Source: Aphis gossypii (taxonomy: Eukaryota; Arthropoda; Insecta; Hemiptera; Aphididae). From it: DNA of 64,000 bases. A model generated the notes under the pieces. The model was not told where the DNA came from and ran no database searches. It saw only the letters and a program-made list of their open reading frames with translations. Positions 63,239-64,000 of this stretch are shown in pieces (positions within the stretch are counted from its first letter, which is position 1; every line of letters starts with the position of its first letter). The position numbers were made by a program, and so were the translations under genes. The stretch covers positions 65,077,260-65,141,259 of the forward strand of contig NC_065530.1 in the NCBI RefSeq assembly GCF_020184175.1, given 5' to 3'.

Positions 63239-63724
63239 TGTGCCGTACGAGAGGCTCATCGCGTGTACGCTCTTCCGTCGATAAATCACGATGAGAGGCT
63301 AAATTTGTCGATTTGACGTTTTTTTCTTCCCCCACACCGACAAATATGTGTACCTGTTATCTGTGCGGTGTAAAGGTGTAATGTTTGCAGCATATTTTTT
63401 TATGACTCGACAGTAAAATTTAAACCTTACCTTGCAGTAAATTGGTATAATTATAACAAAAAAATACAACTATACAGCTGATTACCTACTCATACTTGGT
63501 CGCACTTATTCTATGGTCACTATATAGTCGACAGTCCGTGAAGGAAAATACCGATACATCGCGTATATAACATAAGAACAGTCCTGATGTGCGAAAACAC
63601 AAATTTACGCCATAAAATCGTTAGTTTATAATTTAAGTTTCTAAGAATTTGTAAGTTATTTTTATAATGTATTGTAATTTATGATAATTGATTACTATTA
63701 CCCGCATAAAGGTATAGTGAATAT
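63239..63724 (+). other. Tectonic 3' flank
   Basis: The 3' UTR of tectonic begins at 63239 and is GC-richer for about 100 bases before returning to AT-rich DNA. No clear AATAAA is seen close by, so the transcript end is not placed. No other gene is visible up to the hAT-like element. Confidence 0.4.
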
Positions 63725-63884
63725 CAGTGGCGTAGTTATGGGGGGCCGGGGGGATATGGAGATAGATCCCCCCCCCAGTCTTTTTTTTTAATGTTTAATG
63801 CATTGACTTATTGAGCCACCCACTTTATGTCTAACCAATAAATTATACATCCTCCCTCAGAACAAAATCATAACTATGCTACTG
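63725..63884. mobile_element. hAT-like MITE with perfect 8-bp target duplication
   Basis: CAGTGGCGTAGTTATG at the left end pairs with CAGTAGCATAGTTATG, the reverse complement of the right end. GTGAATAT occurs on both sides (63717-63724 and 63885-63892), an exact 8-bp target duplication. At 160 bp it is a short non-autonomous element. G- and C-rich tracts occur just inside the left end. The CAGTGGCGTA end is shared with the element at 43987. Confidence 0.85.
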
Positions 63885-63892
63885 GTGAATAT

Positions 63893-64000
63893 TTTAAATG
63901 CACCTTTATCTTTTAAATTGATGTTTCAGTTTTCGTTATTTAGGTAGATAAATAAAATATATTTACAAATGATGCTGAGTTTATATTATAATGACGTTAT
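63893..64000. other. AT-rich DNA at the window end
   Basis: Nothing recognisable; no ORF, repeat or splice signal of note in the last hundred bases. Confidence 0.4.

Noticed and set aside
62693..63335. Long minus-strand ORFs (156 and 103 codons) and a second plus-strand frame (175 codons)
   Set aside because: They are shadows of the GC-rich last tectonic exon, where stop codons are rare in all frames. Only the frame entering from the 62698 acceptor continues tectonic and ends in a membrane segment.
1..64000. CRISPR arrays, bacterial operons, rRNA genes
   Set aside because: No regularly spaced direct repeats, no Shine-Dalgarno-led gene clusters and no rRNA-like sequence are visible; all real genes are intron-rich animal genes.

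Overview
The window is nuclear DNA of an insect, most likely an aphid (Hemiptera). The evidence is its very high AT content, genes broken into many short exons by mostly GT-AG introns, animal-only protein families, and decayed transposons (mariner, Merlin, jockey-type LINE, hAT-like MITEs). There are no operons, CRISPR arrays or bacterial signals. The aphid call is an inference from composition and repeat style. All gene models are hand-built from splice sites, reading phase and remembered protein families; no search was run.

Layout. 1-8 kb is a transposon graveyard: a mariner-like remnant, a dispersed repeat, a Merlin-like transposase fragment, a MITE and a jockey LINE. 8.2-8.5 kb holds an unrecognised 89-codon ORF. 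11.1-18.5 kb (minus) is a complete 15-coding-exon KDM4 histone demethylase with JmjN, JmjC, PHD, extended PHD and double Tudor. 19.9-25.7 kb is intergenic, with a possibly decayed gene and one orphan exon-like segment. 28.0-50.3 kb (plus) is the supervillin locus: a large 5' ORF of uncertain connection, then 22 phase-consistent exons ending in a villin headpiece. 53.3-55.0 kb (minus) is UBFD1, a ubiquitin-like-domain protein. 57.0-63.2 kb (plus) carries B9D2 followed by tectonic.

The most striking feature is the B9D2-tectonic pair. Both proteins belong to the MKS/B9 complex at the ciliary transition zone. The B9D2 stop codon (59046-59048) is followed with no gap by the tectonic start codon (59049), in the same reading frame, and a full-consensus RFX X-box lies about 360 bp upstream of B9D2. 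This looks like a dicistronic ciliary gene unit, and would make sense if both proteins are needed together in ciliated sensory neurons or sperm. From memory, the Drosophila homologues carry consecutive gene numbers, which suggests an old arrangement.

Other points of interest are the full-length KDM4 domain set (the Drosophila paralogues lack PHD and Tudor), a seven-copy ILK motif array in supervillin, a GC-rich last exon of tectonic in AT-rich surroundings, and hAT-like elements, one with a perfect 8-bp target duplication.
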